Shown: in pieces, positions 6,589-8,097 of the stretch
Numbering within the stretch: the stretch's first letter is position 1
Layout: each line of letters starts with the position of its first letter
Assembly: GCA_946886645.1 (NCBI GenBank)
Contig: CAMPIY010000077.1
Coordinates: 1 to 8,097 of the forward strand
Direction: 5' to 3'
Origin: an uncultured Sphingomonas sp.
Lineage (GTDB): Bacteria > Pseudomonadota > Alphaproteobacteria > Sphingomonadales > Sphingomonadaceae
Length of the DNA stretch: 8,097 nt
Notes under the pieces: model-generated
Databases searched by the model: none
Told to the model about the DNA's origin: nothing
What the model saw: only the letters and a program-made list of their open reading frames with translations
Program-made: the position numbers and the translations under genes

Positions 6589-7094
6589 ATCTTCTTTCGT
6601 CGGCACCGGCCTGGCTCGCCGGGCTGCTCTACATATTGCTTGTCATCGCGGCCCTTCAGGACGGCTGGAAGATGAGGATCAGCAACTGGGTCAGCGGCGC
6701 CATCGCCGTGGGCGCGTTCGTTGCCGTGGCGCTCGACGGGCCGATCGTCGGGCTGTGGCAGAATCTGGTGCTGTTCGCCGCGATGCTGGTCGCCGGAACC
6801 TTCGTGTTCAGCCGCAACTGGATGGGCGGCGGAGACGTCAAGCTGCTGGCCGCGGGGGCGCTGTGGTGCAATTTCTCGGCCGGCTGGAAAATGCTGGTGG
6901 CCGTGGCGATCGCGGGCGGGATCGAGACAATCCTCATCCTATTCGCCCGCAAGTTCGACTGGTCGGACCGGACGCTGGAGCGCTTCGAATTCCTCCGGCG
7001 CCGGGGCGGCGTGCCCTATGGCATTGCCATCGCCGCGGGCCTAATCCTGGCGACATGGTGGTTCCGCCGGCATCATTATATTTTCTGGTTCTGA
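6585..7094 (+). CDS. cpaA: Prepilin peptidase CpaA/TadV (type IV leader peptidase, minimal form)
   Basis: A 169-aa polytopic inner-membrane aspartic protease that cleaves the leader of Flp pilin and TadE/F-type pseudopilins. The two catalytic aspartates are in place: Asp26 in LQDGWKMRISNW, and Asp84 in the GxGD-type motif GGGDVKLLAAGALW. The late PYGIAIAAG (about 144-152) is also typical of CpaA. Hydrophobic segments are at about 9-25, 36-50, 58-75, 86-95, 101-118 and 145-160. The N-terminal zinc-binding methyltransferase domain of PilD is absent, which is normal for TadV/CpaA. The ATG overlaps the preceding stop (ATGA). cpaA often sits near the pilin gene at the 5' end of Tad loci; here it is at the 3' end. 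Confidence 0.92.
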   Translation: MNLLSSAPAWLAGLLYILLVIAALQDGWKMRISNWVSGAIAVGAFVAVALDGPIVGLWQNLVLFAAMLVAGTFVFSRNWMGGGDVKLLAAGALWCNFSAGWKMLVAVAIAGGIETILILFARKFDWSDRTLERFEFLRRRGGVPYGIAIAAGLILATWWFRRHHYIFWF

Positions 7095-7552
7095 GCCTCG
7101 CCACGCCGGCCGGGGCGGCCCCGCAGGTCGTCGCCGCGCGCGGGCAATGGGCCGCGCTCAGCACGGCAAGGACCTGCGAGGCGGCGTCCAGATCCCTGCG
7201 GCGGCCGGCGAAGGGGCGTCCGCCGGCGCGCGCCAGCCTGTCGTTCGACGCCGGGGGCCCGCGCCACGGACAGTTCAGCGTCCTGCTGAGCCGGATTCCC
7301 CGCCCGGGCGACAGCGTCATCCTGACCATCGGCGAAACGCCCTTCCTGCTGATGAGCCGGGGTGACCGGGCATGGAGCCGGGGGCCGGCGCAGGAGGCGG
7401 CGATCATCGCGGCGATGCGGAGCAATAGCGGGATGAAGGTCGAGGCGCGTTCGCCCGGCGGCGGGCGCATCCGCGATTATTACAGCCTGGACGGAGCCCC
7501 GCTGGCGATCGACGCCGCGGCGGCCTGCGCGGCGAGGCTGGCAAATCGTTGA
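7055..7552 (+). CDS. IalB-like small secreted protein (invasion-associated locus B family)
   Basis: A 165-aa protein with a signal peptide: hydrophobic ASLYFLVLSLATPAGA, cleavage probably near residues 21-22. The mature part resembles short IalB-like proteins of sphingomonads. Visible features are an early Cys41 (ARTCEAA), a strand-rich middle (GQFSVLLSRIPRPGDSVILT), AAIIAAMRSNSGMKVEARS, and a C-terminal LDGAPLAIDAAAACA with Cys158 that could pair with Cys41. Biochemical function is unknown; the family name comes from Bartonella and does not imply virulence here. The start is the least certain in the window: ATG 7055 (or GTG 7058) lies 40 nt inside cpaA and has no clear ribosome binding site, but it is the only start giving a complete signal peptide. 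Whether it belongs to the pilus system is open. Confidence 0.8.
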   Translation: MVVPPASLYFLVLSLATPAGAAPQVVAARGQWAALSTARTCEAASRSLRRPAKGRPPARASLSFDAGGPRHGQFSVLLSRIPRPGDSVILTIGETPFLLMSRGDRAWSRGPAQEAAIIAAMRSNSGMKVEARSPGGGRIRDYYSLDGAPLAIDAAAACAARLANR

Positions 7553-7579
7553 ATTTTCTACTATTGGCGCGCGCCTGCC

Positions 7580-8097
7580 ATGAGCGCCGATACTTCCCTG
7601 ATGCCGATTCCCGGCCCCGTCGACCCCGTGCCCGTTCCGCGCGCGGCCGTTCCGCGTGCCGACGGCAAGGTCGAGCTGATCGGCCTGCCGCGCGAAGCCA
7701 TTCGCGACGCGCTGGAGGAGGCGGGACTGGAGCCGAAGCAGGCCAAGCTTCGCGCCAAGCAGATCTGGCACTGGGTCTATAATCGCGGAGTCAGCGACTT
7801 TTCGGCGATGACCGACATCGCCAAGGCGCAGCAGCCGTGGCTGATCGAGCGCTTCGCCATCACCCGGCCGGAAGTGGTCGAGGCGCAGGTGTCGAACGAC
7901 GGCACCCGCAAATGGCTGCTCCGCACCCACGACGGCCATGATTTCGAAATGGTGTTCATCCCCGACGCGGACCGCGGGACGCTGTGCGTGTCGAGCCAGG
8001 TCGGCTGCACGCTCAACTGCCGCTTCTGCCACACCGGCACGATGAAGCTGGTCCGCAACCTGGAGCCGGGCGAGATCGTCGGCCAGGTCATGCTGGC
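7580..8097 (+). CDS. rlmN: 23S rRNA (A2503-C2)/tRNA (A37-C2) methyltransferase RlmN, 5' part
   Basis: The first 172 codons of a radical-SAM dual-specificity methyltransferase; the rest lies outside the window. Visible parts: a Pro/Val-rich extension (about 8-26); the N-terminal RlmN domain (about 33-100) with AKLRAKQIWHWVYNRGVSDF; the substrate region with DGTRKWLL, DFEMVFIP and GTLCVSSQVGC; and the cluster motif CxxxCxxC at Cys143, Cys147 and Cys150 (CTLNCRFCHTG). Cys136, seven residues before the motif, matches E. coli Cys118, which helps resolve the protein-RNA intermediate. The partner cysteine (E. coli Cys355) would lie beyond the window. ATG 7580 agrees with sphingomonad homologues as I recall them; no clear ribosome binding site precedes it. 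It lies 27 nt after the IalB-like gene and is unrelated to pili. Confidence 0.95.
   Translation, partial: MSADTSLMPIPGPVDPVPVPRAAVPRADGKVELIGLPREAIRDALEEAGLEPKQAKLRAKQIWHWVYNRGVSDFSAMTDIAKAQQPWLIERFAITRPEVVEAQVSNDGTRKWLLRTHDGHDFEMVFIPDADRGTLCVSSQVGCTLNCRFCHTGTMKLVRNLEPGEIVGQVML

Noticed and set aside
6374..7054. Long + strand frame (open from 6374) leading into the IalB-like gene, which might suggest a much larger protein
   Set aside because: The part before 7055 overlaps the TPR and cpaA genes in another frame and encodes Arg/Pro-rich sequence with no motif. The signal peptide beginning at 7055 marks the true start.
7549..7564. TTGAAT and TACTAT as a possible rlmN promoter
   Set aside because: The elements are only 4 nt apart instead of about 17, and each is an imperfect match. 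Only the local AT-richness is notable.
7566..7575. Perfect 10-bp palindrome GGCGCGCGCC just before rlmN
   Set aside because: No loop and no T-run, so not a terminator. A GC-only palindrome of this length is unremarkable here, though it could be a binding site.

Overview
This window is a GC-rich, almost completely gene-packed stretch, with every gene on the + strand. It looks like chromosome of an alphaproteobacterium, most likely a sphingomonad. That placement rests on the CpaE/CpaF/TadB/TadC sequence style, the IalB-like gene next to rlmN, and the sphingomonad-like Pro/Val-rich N-terminus of RlmN. It is inference from remembered families, not a database search.

Layout. Positions 1-57 are the last 18 codons of a gene that starts outside the window. 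A well-placed small ORF (69-224, 51 aa, unknown) follows. Then comes the cytoplasmic and inner-membrane core of a Tad (tight adherence, Flp-type IVc) pilus machine: cpaE (236-1432), cpaF (1435-2823), tadB (2820-3821) and tadC (3826-4806). Next are two TPR proteins. The first (4811-5767) is a probable lipoprotein with a LytR_C-like C-terminal domain; the second (5764-6588) is probably exported. A minimal prepilin peptidase, cpaA/tadV (6585-7094), follows. A small secreted IalB-like protein (7055-7552) starts 40 nt inside the peptidase gene. The window ends inside rlmN (7580 to beyond 8097), a housekeeping gene unrelated to pili.

How the genes work together. CpaF is the hexameric secretion ATPase. 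TadB and TadC are the paired GspF-like inner-membrane platform proteins it drives. CpaE is a degenerate ParA/MinD-type protein that localises the machine. The TPR lipoprotein is TadD-like and is expected to support secretin or outer-complex assembly. The prepilin peptidase trims the Flp pilin and TadE/F-type pseudopilins, which are not in the window. Gene junctions are gaps of 2-11 nt or ATGA overlaps from position 57 to 6588, so this is almost certainly one translationally coupled operon. No internal promoter or terminator is evident before about 7550.

I see no mobile element, CRISPR array, rRNA or tRNA, and no gene-free stretch over 300 bases. The core is a conventional Tad operon. The less ordinary parts are the unknown 51-aa ORF ahead of cpaE, the TPR plus LytR_C fusion lipoprotein, the loss of both usual P-loop lysines in CpaE, and the long overlap between the peptidase gene and the IalB-like gene.
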